DNA of 64,000 nucleotides from Arthrobacter antibioticus (lineage in GTDB: Bacteria > Actinomycetota > Actinomycetes > Actinomycetales > Micrococcaceae): positions 213,707-277,706 of the forward strand of contig NZ_JASISQ010000004.1 in NCBI RefSeq assembly GCF_030063205.1. Direction: 5' to 3'. Below the pieces are notes generated by a model, which was not told the DNA's origin, ran no database searches, and was given only the letters and a program-made list of their open reading frames with translations. A program made the position numbers and the translations under genes. Positions within the stretch are counted from its first letter, which is position 1, and every line of letters begins with the position of its first letter. Of this stretch, positions 13,401 to 19,810 are shown piece after piece.

Positions 13401-14469
13401 CACACCCATCTGGTTGCGTCTTTTGGGGGCCAAGGTCGGCAAGAACGTGGAGGCTTCAACGGTGTTGCTGCTGCCCAAAATGACAACTATCGGTTCCGGC
13501 GCTTTCTTGGCCGATGACACCATGATCGCCTCCTATGAGCTGGGTGGCGGATACATCCACATCGCACCCGCAAAAGTGGGTAAGCGTTCATTCCTTGGCA
13601 ACTCCGGCATGGCAGCGGCAGGGCGCACAATGCCACGGAATTCTTTGGTGGCGGTCCTCTCGGCAGCCCCTGCCAAGGCAAAGGCTGGTACGTCGTGGCT
13701 AGGCAGTCCGCCTGTGCGCTTGCGCCGCACCAATCTCAACACCGATGAGTCGCTCACTTTCGCCCCACCCTTGCGGCTCAAGCTGGCTCGAGCCCTCTGG
13801 GAAAGCTGCCGGCTGGTACCAACGGTTCTTTCTGTGGCCGTGGCCGCAGCAGTGCTGGTTACCTTTGACGGCGTCGCACTTGCCGGCAATTACTGGTTGG
13901 CTGCACTCTTCAGCGGCATCGTCATGATGGCCGCCGGTGCGTTTGGCGCTGGCAGCTCAGTGGCCGCCAAGTGGGTCCTGGTGGGCCGCATCAAACCCGG
14001 GGAGCATCCGCTGTGGAGCTCGTTCATTTGGCGTAACGAAGTGGTCGATACATTTATTGAAATGGTCAGTGCCCCTTGGTTTGCCCGCGCGGCTGTGGGC
14101 ACCCCGGCCATGGTCTGGTGGTTGCGTGCTCTCGGAGCGAAAATCGGGCACGGAGCCTGGTGCGAAAGCTATTGGCTCCCCGAAGCCGACCTTGTCACGC
14201 TGGGTGAAAGTTCCACTGTCAACCGAGGGTGCGTAATCCAAACGCACCTCTTCCATGACAGGGTCATGGCCATTGATTCGGTTACGCTTGAAGAGGGTGC
14301 CACCATGGGTCCGCATGGTGTGATCCTGCCCGCGGCACGGATTGCTCGCAGCGGCACTGTGGGCCCGGCCTCCCTTGTCATGCGCGGAGAAACAGTACCT
14401 GCCAGCAGCTATTGGATGGGAAACCCAATCAGCCCCTGGAAGGGTCCCGAGTTTGCCGACCGCGCTTAG
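10435..14469 (+). CDS. Pls/PosA-type single-module NRPS (poly-epsilon-lysine synthetase-like)
   Basis: Membrane-bound synthetase of about 1344 residues. Adenylation domain at about 55-535: FTSGSTGTPKG (A3, from Phe200), FDASCEEMW (A4, from Phe249), NTYGPTEAT, and SGKVDR (A10, Lys528). Thiolation domain at about 545-620 has GGGSLAA with the phosphopantetheine Ser585. Then come six membrane segments (about 652-672, 686-712, 883-909, 922-948, 1127-1145, 1153-1175) around three soluble domains with hexapeptide-like repeats. There is no condensation or thioesterase domain. This is the plan of epsilon-poly-L-lysine synthetase. The hand-read code DAESIGTVVK suggests a cationic substrate, lysine or similar. 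Start is uncertain: TTG 10435 lacks a ribosome site, and GTG 10486 follows AAGGTGG and may be real. Confidence 0.85.
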   Translation: MLPAIQLLFILTVQGGQVNPAPLSDPLPQAAVSAEPAAAKPAAAKFAAQMPGSELAPDPRTLWEVLQATAELHPDATALDDGVKALSYEDLLKAVHGKAQELTQAGLGAGDRIGVRIPSGTSGLYLAILAILSIGAAYVPVDADDPAERASLVFTEAGVAAVLGDELTGEAITLTLDRACPGPFPEPRAPLPSDDAWIIFTSGSTGTPKGVAVSNRSAAAFVDAEARIFLQSDPLGPEDRVLAGLSVAFDASCEEMWLAWRYGAALVPAPRSLVRSGMDLGPWLISHGITVVSTVPTLAALWPAEALESVRLLIFGGEACPPELATRLAVPGREVWNTYGPTEATVVACAAPLGGPGPVRIGLPLNGWDLAVVDGAGRPVTEGEVGELIIAGVGLARYLDPTKDAEKYAPLPEFGWERAYRSGDLVRLESVGLVFMGRADDQIKLGGRRIELGEIDAALQGLPDISGAAAAVQETAGGNQLLVGYLVPAPGTSPDPGALRELLAESLPAPMIPLLTFTDSLPTKTSGKVDRTALPWPLDQDMDEGVSLAGTLGPDAEWVLEQWHSVLGGTPASLDTDFFASGGGSLAAAQLVSALRQRYPRITVAEVYSHPRIGALLELAVGSNPAGDPLKIVDRTVGRTRRKSQVFQTLMGVPLHLLVGMRWLTYLMALNNVAAWQGILPGAPTISWWWVGASWLVFVSPWGRMAISVVCARLLLHGVQPGSYPRSGKVHLRLWLAEQIADMASAVSLASAPWVPYYARALGVKMGRNVDLHSVPPVTGLLRLAEGCSIEPEVDLSGWWIDGDWVHIGEISIGSGAVVGARSTLMPGARVGAGAHVAPGSAVRGKVKPGVTVSGSPAERTGKAKHSWPDLRTPTNGWHELPFASAAALLSLLPFMAAAVAVGAVLLSVNGQSSLSASIPTLLWSVPVAALAWFLTLVGLILLTVRLLGIGLREGHYPVRSRIGWQVWATERVLDMARDLLFPIYSSLFTPIWLRLLGAKVGKNVEASTVLLLPKMTTIGSGAFLADDTMIASYELGGGYIHIAPAKVGKRSFLGNSGMAAAGRTMPRNSLVAVLSAAPAKAKAGTSWLGSPPVRLRRTNLNTDESLTFAPPLRLKLARALWESCRLVPTVLSVAVAAAVLVTFDGVALAGNYWLAALFSGIVMMAAGAFGAGSSVAAKWVLVGRIKPGEHPLWSSFIWRNEVVDTFIEMVSAPWFARAAVGTPAMVWWLRALGAKIGHGAWCESYWLPEADLVTLGESSTVNRGCVIQTHLFHDRVMAIDSVTLEEGATMGPHGVILPAARIARSGTVGPASLVMRGETVPASSYWMGNPISPWKGPEFADRA

Positions 14470-14501
14470 AATCCCAGACTGATTTGGATACCATCCCAAG
14501 C

Positions 14502-15962
14502 ATGAATTTTCTTCACCGCACCCGGCACTCCGCCTTGGCGGCCAGCACCTCGGGGCCCAACGCCTCAGCCTCAGCCCCTGAGTCCGCTGAGGTCACTGAG
14601 TCCGCTGAAGTCACTGATTTACAGGCCACGGTGGTTCCAGCACGTCCGGATCCTTATATTCCACTGCACGGGAACACCAGCTACTCGATGGTGCATTACG
14701 AGCTTGATTTGGAAGCCCGGCTTGCCGGCAACCAGCTCACGGGCCGTGCCATTATGACTGCACGAGCACTCGTGGCTTTGACACACGTTGAACTTGATCT
14801 CACAGGCTTGGGCATGGACAAAGCAACTGTGGACGGAGCCCGGGTGGTTAAACATTCCCACCGCAACGGGAAACTGCAGTTACTCCTGCCTGTTCCTGTG
14901 CAGGCGGGGGCGGAATTCACTATGGACATCCGCTATAGCGGGATCCCATCACCTGATAACGATCAATGGGGCGATGTTGGTTGGGAAGAACTGGACGACG
15001 GCGTGTTGGTCGCCGGCCAGCCTACAGGGGCGCCCACGTGGTTCCCTTGCAACGATAGGGCCGATAACAAGGCTTCGTACCGCTTTACCATCACCACCGA
15101 CGCCGACTACACGGCTGTGTGTAATGGGACGCTTGTGTCCCACACAAGGAAATCCAGTCGGGAAACATGGGTGTACGAACAGCTGGCACCCATGGCCCCC
15201 TACTTGGCCACGCTGCAGATCGGCCGCTACAAACTATTGAGGCTGCCTGAGAGTAAAAACGGAACAAAGCTACCCATTACAGTGGCTGTGCCCAAAAAAT
15301 TGCAAGCTCAGGCTGCGGTTGCTTTGGCCAGGCAGCGAGAGATGGTGGATGTTTTCGCAGCGAACTTTGGCCCGTACCCGTTTGAGACGTATACGGTGGT
15401 GGTGACCGAGGACGAACTGGAGATTCCCTTGGAGGCGCAGTCCCTATCCATTATCGGCAGCAACCACCTGGACACCGGCTGGGAGTCCCAGCGGCTGATT
15501 GCCCACGAACTCTCACATCAGTGGTTTGGCAACTCATTAACCCTGACATCGTGGTGTGACATCTGGCTGCACGAAGGTTTTGCCTGCTACGCCGAATGGC
15601 TGTGGTCCGAAGACAGCGGGTCAATGAGTGTTGCCGAACGTGCAACCGCTGCGCATGAAAAACTACAATCAGAGCGCAACAACCTGGCAATCGGCGATCC
15701 TGGTCCGAGGGACATGTTCGATGACGCCGTTTACAAGCGCGGAGCCTTGGCCCTGGAAGCCCTCCGCACTACCGTCGGCGACACCCATTTCTTCGCTCTA
15801 CTGCAGCGTTGGGTGGCGGAAAACCGCCACGGATCGGTCACCACGGCGGGATTCATAGCGCTAGCTGACCGAGTATGTGCCACTGTGCAGGGATTCTCGG
15901 CCGCTGACGTTTTAGCACCGTGGCTATACCAACAGCCACTGCCACCATTGGCACACCACTAA
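14502..15962 (+). CDS. M1 family zinc metallopeptidase (aminopeptidase)
   Basis: Gluzincin aminopeptidase of 486 residues. Zinc site: His335-Glu336-x-x-His339 in HELSHQWFGN, with Glu358 in WLHEGFACYAE. The substrate-side motif is PLEAQ rather than GAMEN, as in other short actinobacterial M1 enzymes, and the C-terminal helical domain is absent. There is no signal peptide. It starts 32 nt after the Pls-like gene. TACCAT lies 7 nt before the ATG and no Shine-Dalgarno is present, so it may also have its own leaderless promoter. The N-terminus carries an 18-bp duplication (14579-14614, ESAEVTESAEVTD). In epsilon-polylysine producers an aminopeptidase of this kind degrades the polymer; that role here is inference. 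Confidence 0.87.
   Translation: MNFLHRTRHSALAASTSGPNASASAPESAEVTESAEVTDLQATVVPARPDPYIPLHGNTSYSMVHYELDLEARLAGNQLTGRAIMTARALVALTHVELDLTGLGMDKATVDGARVVKHSHRNGKLQLLLPVPVQAGAEFTMDIRYSGIPSPDNDQWGDVGWEELDDGVLVAGQPTGAPTWFPCNDRADNKASYRFTITTDADYTAVCNGTLVSHTRKSSRETWVYEQLAPMAPYLATLQIGRYKLLRLPESKNGTKLPITVAVPKKLQAQAAVALARQREMVDVFAANFGPYPFETYTVVVTEDELEIPLEAQSLSIIGSNHLDTGWESQRLIAHELSHQWFGNSLTLTSWCDIWLHEGFACYAEWLWSEDSGSMSVAERATAAHEKLQSERNNLAIGDPGPRDMFDDAVYKRGALALEALRTTVGDTHFFALLQRWVAENRHGSVTTAGFIALADRVCATVQGFSAADVLAPWLYQQPLPPLAHH
14579..14614. repeat. 18-bp direct repeat x2 in the M1 peptidase N-terminus
   Basis: TGAGTCCGCTGAGGTCAC (14579-14596) is repeated with one change at 14597-14614. It keeps the frame and encodes the duplicated SAEVTE in a non-conserved leader of the protein. 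Confidence 0.85.
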
Positions 15963-15971
15963 ACGCCCCAG

Positions 15972-16748
15972 CTAAATTTTACCGCTGACGCGCAAAGCGA
16001 CAGCTCCGGCAAAGTCCTTGGGTAGGCCGCACTCCCCCGGAGCAAGATCCCACACATCGGTTTTAGCATCTGCGCCTGTTACTGCCTCTTCTAATTCTGG
16101 GTAGGCCATGATGTCACGCGGATCGGTGCGCAGACCCAAACCCGTGACTTTAGCCAACGCTTCTTTCCGGGCCCACGTTCTGGCCCGCCACTGATCCTGC
16201 GTCGCTGGCTCCAGCTGAGCGAGAGAGAACTTTTCGGCGGCGCTCAGCGCCACGTCGTCGTACCCGGCAAAGACCACCGCGGGGATGTGTTGAACATCGA
16301 TGCCGAGGCCGATCCCGGCTCTAGGAATCATGGCTCTAGGAATCATGGCTATAGGAATCAAGGCTGTAGGAATCATGGCTGTAGGGATCATGGCTGCCAG
16401 TGCCCAACCGTGACTGCGGGAGAAACTAATTGACACGGGCGCAGGTACGCCCCCGAGCTGGTAGCCGGGGCGGCCATGGGAAGAGAGCGGACTCGCAGAA
16501 CAATCGGGGCAGTTATAGTCTGCCACGAGTGCACGCGGGTCAACCTGAAGCAATTGCGCAGCCATTAGGCGTTGCACCACGCGTCCGGCAATGAAGTCAT
16601 GACGCGTTGCAGCATTGACAATGGAAGCGGCGCGGAAATGTTCAGCAGGGTCCAAGAGTGTGGCCAAATTTTTATCCACCTGTGCCAAGTCAAAGGCCTC
16701 CACGGCAACGTGCTCGCGCGCAAGTACGTCAAACCCTATTCCGTTCAT
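15972..16748 (-). CDS. 4'-phosphopantetheinyl transferase, Sfp type
   Basis: Transfers phosphopantetheine from CoA to a carrier-protein serine; the natural client here is Ser585 of the Pls-like synthetase. The 258 residues show the SISFSRSHGWALAA segment, the metal motif GIGLGIDVQ (Asp151, with Gln153 where Glu is usual) and WARKEALAKVTGLG with Lys195/Glu196. A run of five pentapeptides (about residues 119-144, AMIPT-like) is inserted exactly between the SHGWALA strand and GIGLGID. It converges on the M1 peptidase with a 9-bp gap and is divergent from ppk2. The insert and the E-to-Q change leave activity slightly in doubt. Confidence 0.88.
   Translation of the reverse strand: MNGIGFDVLAREHVAVEAFDLAQVDKNLATLLDPAEHFRAASIVNAATRHDFIAGRVVQRLMAAQLLQVDPRALVADYNCPDCSASPLSSHGRPGYQLGGVPAPVSISFSRSHGWALAAMIPTAMIPTALIPIAMIPRAMIPRAGIGLGIDVQHIPAVVFAGYDDVALSAAEKFSLAQLEPATQDQWRARTWARKEALAKVTGLGLRTDPRDIMAYPELEEAVTGADAKTDVWDLAPGECGLPKDFAGAVALRVSGKI
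16317..16391. repeat. 15-bp tandem repeat x5 inside the PPTase gene
   Basis: GGCTCTAGGAATCAT and near copies start at 16317, 16332, 16347, 16362 and 16377, with a partial copy at 16392. In the protein they give AMIPT/ALIPI/AMIPR units. The exact 15-bp period keeps the frame. Confidence 0.95.
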
Positions 16749-16803
16749 CCCCGCTCCACCTTCCGTTCATACAGAGTTTTTTCTTTGCCACTACGCTCAG
16801 GCC

Positions 16804-17688
16804 ATGACTGAACCACACCCGGAATTCACCGGTTTTAGTGTTATTGACAGCGACGACGACGATCCCATCCTGTTGGCGCCGGACGGCTCCCAAGTTGACA
16901 CGTGGCGCCACGGCTACCCGTATGACGCCCGTCTGGAGAGGGAGGTTTACGACGTTGAAAAGCGGTTGCTGCAAATTGAACTTTTAAAGCTTCAGCAATG
17001 GATCAAGGCTACCGGGCGGCGCGTAATAATCTTATTTGAGGGCCGTGATGCCGCAGGTAAGGGCGGTACCATCAAACGCTTCACCGAGCATTTGAATCCT
17101 CGCGGCACACGCGTGGTTGCATTGGAAAAGCCCAGTAAGCGTGAGTCTACTCAATGGCATTTCCAGCGTTATGTGGCACACCTGCCAAGCTCTGGTGAAA
17201 TGGTGTTATTCGATAGGTCTTGGTATAACCGCACGGGCGTTGAACGGGTCATGGGTTTTTGCACCAAGGAGCAGTATGAGGAATTCATCCGCCAGGCCCC
17301 AGCGTTTGAGCGCATGCTTGTCAATGACGGAATGACTGTGGTGAAGTTCTGGTTTTCCGTCACCCAAGCCGAGCAACGCACCCGTTTCATCATTCGCCAG
17401 GTGGACCCCGTACGGCAGTGGAAGCTCTCCCCCATGGATGTGGCCTCGCTGGATAAGTGGGATGCTTACACCTCTGCCAAGGAACGCATGTTTAAAAAAA
17501 CTGACACACGACATGCACCGTGGACCGTGGTGAAGTCCAATGACAAGAAGCGGGCCCGGTTGGAAGCGATGCGGCATGTGCTCAACCTGTTTGACTACAC
17601 AGGTAAGGACCATGCGCTGGTAGGGATACCTGATCCACTGATCGTTGGCCCCGCCTCCGCAGTGGTGGGCGAGGGTGAAGAGTTTTAG
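16804..17688 (+). CDS. ppk2: Polyphosphate kinase 2 family protein
   Basis: PPK2-type kinase that uses polyphosphate to phosphorylate nucleotides (GDP/ADP in class I enzymes). The 294 residues have the Walker A FEGRDAAGKGGTIKRF, the Walker B-like lid FDRSWYNRTGVERVMGF, and the C-terminal DKWDAYTSAKERMF and APWTVV blocks. The frame is open from 16615, but ATG 16804 is where homology begins. TACGCT lies 6 nt upstream and there is no ribosome site, so it is probably leaderless. It is divergent from the PPTase with 55 bp between; a functional link to the Pls-like locus is speculative. Confidence 0.92.
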   Translation: MTEPHPEFTGFSVIDSDDDDPILLAPDGSQVDTWRHGYPYDARLEREVYDVEKRLLQIELLKLQQWIKATGRRVIILFEGRDAAGKGGTIKRFTEHLNPRGTRVVALEKPSKRESTQWHFQRYVAHLPSSGEMVLFDRSWYNRTGVERVMGFCTKEQYEEFIRQAPAFERMLVNDGMTVVKFWFSVTQAEQRTRFIIRQVDPVRQWKLSPMDVASLDKWDAYTSAKERMFKKTDTRHAPWTVVKSNDKKRARLEAMRHVLNLFDYTGKDHALVGIPDPLIVGPASAVVGEGEEF

Positions 17689-17937
17689 TTTATTGCACGG
17701 GTTGGGCCCGGACGCTGCGCCCACGTTGGGTCCATAGTTGAGCCAACCCCGTCAGAGCAGAATCAGCCGGTACTGCCTGCCTTGAACCGTGTTATGGGTA
17801 CATTATTGCGCGTCTGGGCAGACTTGCTACCCACTACCCAAACTGGTGGCAGCAAGGAGAGTACAGAGCCACACCGAAAGGTTCAGGCATGATTTCAGGA
17901 TCGCCTCCATGGGTGCGGCACTCTTACCGTCACAATT

Positions 17938-18888
17938 TCAAAGCCCGGCCTTGATCTCCTCCACGGCTGCCGTGAGTGCAGCAATAGAGGCAGTGCCCCC
18001 GTGCCCTTCGTCCTCAATGATGCGCAATGTGCTCCCCTCCCACTGCTGATGCAATCTCCACGGCGTAATGAGGGGCCCGCTGACATCTAGGCGGCCATGA
18101 ATGAGGTGACCGGCAATACCGGCAAGTTCATGTACCCGCCGGAGAATTTCCGTTTCACCGCCAAGGAAGCCGTCGTGAGAGAAATAGTGTGTCACAAGCG
18201 TGGTAAATGTTAGGCGCTGGCGCTCATCAGCGATCATGGGACCGGGCTGCCGCGGGGCACCAAAGGATATGTGCCAGGCTTCCCACCGGTCCCAAGCCGC
18301 AGAAGCCAAGAGCGCATCGCTTCGATCCGGGCCAGCCAATCTCCGGGCGTACGCTTCAACTATTCGTTCCCCCGGCATTTGCCCTGACGCCGCAGCAAAC
18401 TCATGCCAGGCTTCCGGAAAGATGCGTCCCACACCTTCGGTGATCCAGTTGACTTCTTCGCGGCTTGTTGTTGTCACTGCCATCAGCGCAATTCCCATAA
18501 CTCGTTCCGGGTGCGCCAATGCGTAGGCCAGCACAAGAGTACTGCCCCAAGAAATACCCGTGACGATCCATTTCTGGATCTCTAAATGTTCACGAACCAC
18601 CTCAATGTCGGCAAGTAATTGTTGGGTGTTGTTTTTAGAGAGGTTCTCTAAATCATCTTGGACCGCCGGTGTGCTTTTACCGCAGCCACGCTGGTCAATA
18701 CCAACAGTCCAAAATTCCTCTGGATCGTGTCTTTTACGGTAGCCGCCCGCGCCAAGCGAACTCCCAGGGCCACCGTGAAGATACAAGACGGGAACACCCT
18801 CCGGATTGCCTGTTGCTTCCCAATAAATCTCTGCGTTGGGAACGGCAACCCAACCGCTTTGAAAATCTGTGCGCTGATACGTCATCAA
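17938..18888 (-). CDS. pip: Prolyl aminopeptidase (proline iminopeptidase)
   Basis: Alpha/beta-hydrolase (S33) that removes N-terminal proline from peptides in the cytosol. The 316 residues carry the oxyanion segment LYLHGGPGSSLGAGGYRKRHDPE, the DQRGCGKS block, the nucleophile elbow GISWGS, the acid in HGRLDVSGP and the histidine in EDEGHGG. Length and order are typical. It is a single gene; the 249 bp between it and ppk2 hold no recognisable gene. Confidence 0.92.
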   Translation of the reverse strand: MMTYQRTDFQSGWVAVPNAEIYWEATGNPEGVPVLYLHGGPGSSLGAGGYRKRHDPEEFWTVGIDQRGCGKSTPAVQDDLENLSKNNTQQLLADIEVVREHLEIQKWIVTGISWGSTLVLAYALAHPERVMGIALMAVTTTSREEVNWITEGVGRIFPEAWHEFAAASGQMPGERIVEAYARRLAGPDRSDALLASAAWDRWEAWHISFGAPRQPGPMIADERQRLTFTTLVTHYFSHDGFLGGETEILRRVHELAGIAGHLIHGRLDVSGPLITPWRLHQQWEGSTLRIIEDEGHGGTASIAALTAAVEEIKAGL

Positions 18889-18952
18889 CCAACTTTAGAT
18901 CCTCCAACCCTATGATGGGACTCGTCTACCCCCTTGCGCGCTCCCCCATGCC

Positions 18953-19482
18953 CTAACGCGGTAGCCCCAGCCACCCCAATCCGTCGGCTTCAGCTCGGTA
19001 GCCTCCACGTCCGCAATGTCCAGCAAGCACTATGTCTGCAATCCCCAAAACCGATGCACCTCCGTTCCCCCTCGCTTCTTCTGGCACGTAGATAAAAACA
19101 CCCAAAAGCAGGATCCTGAGCGGGAGCAGCTGCAGAACTTTCGAAGTGACGGTCTTGGACCAGGCGCCCGCCTCCACCAAGGACACCATTAGGACGATCG
19201 CCCACCAGCCACGTACCGCGGCACCCATCCCACACCGGAAGACAACCACAAGAGCGGCGACGGCCGGAACTCCCGTCAGGGCAAGCGAGAGTGCCCGCAG
19301 TGTGCCCGTTTTCATGGATTCATCTGCTGGTCCATTGCCTGACCAGTGTGAGGCCAGCTCGGCCGGCAATGCGCCCGGGCCGAGCTGGCCACGAAACCAC
19401 CACGGCCAGCACCGGCAGCAGCACCGTTAGTGCGGCCAAAAGCCGTTGGACCACGTCAGAAGTATTGTCTTTTCCGTGTCAT
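18953..19482 (-). pseudogene. Decayed DUF1648-type membrane protein
   Basis: From ATG 19482 the original frame reads MTRKDNTSDVVQRLLAALT... only if one A is removed from GGAAAA. A further shift after VLAVVVSW is needed to enter the frame GALPAELASHWSGNGPADES (start 19369), which is typical of DUF1648 proteins. Downstream, LMVSLVEAGAWSKTVTSKV looks like a junction over a missing middle section. So there are at least two frameshifts and one internal deletion. The start overlaps the upstream regulator remnant as ATGA. I read the family from memory; the decay pattern is seen directly. Confidence 0.6.
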
Positions 19483-19680
19483 TCGTTTTTAAATCCCCCA
19501 ATTAGTCGCACAATTTCCTGCTGAGACATCCCCAACTTGCGCGCTTCTGCCATTATTTGTCCTGCCAATTCCGTGACGCCAATGAGCCTTGGACCCCCGT
19601 CTTGGTGAACAAACGCACCGGTGCGGATTTAGACCGCTATTTGATCAGCCAGTGACAGTTTTGATCAGCCAGTGAAAGTG
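19479..19680 (-). pseudogene. Remnant of a GntR (YtrA-type) regulator
   Basis: Minus-strand translation gives LADQIAV, a stop, then IRTGAFVHQDGG, and after a large missing section LAGQIMAEARKLGMSQQEIVRL and a stop at 19479. These match the start of the helix-turn-helix and the C-terminal helix of short GntR/YtrA regulators, which often precede DUF1648 membrane genes. The core of the DNA-binding domain is gone. The upstream end coincides with a 20-bp tandem duplication. Confidence 0.55.
19641..19680. repeat. 20-bp direct repeat x2
   Basis: TTGATCAGCCAGTGACAGTT (19641-19660) is repeated with two changes at 19661-19680, at the broken 5' end of the GntR remnant. Confidence 0.85.
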
Positions 19681-19686
19681 CCGAAA

Positions 19687-19716
19687 AGGCGGCCCCCTTG
19701 GCAAGGGAAGCCGCCT
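19687..19716 (-). terminator. pheT terminator
   Basis: On the minus strand AGGCGGC...GCCGCCT with an inner CCCTT/AAGGG stem is followed by TTTTCGG. It lies about 95 nt beyond the pheT stop codon and is a strong intrinsic terminator. Confidence 0.85.
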
Positions 19717-19810
19717 CTTCTGTTGTTCCTGGCGCACGTATTTCTAGCACTTATGTTTCCATCCCAGTTACCACGGGTGGATCAGTTGTTAGCACTGCGT
19801 GGCGCAGTCA

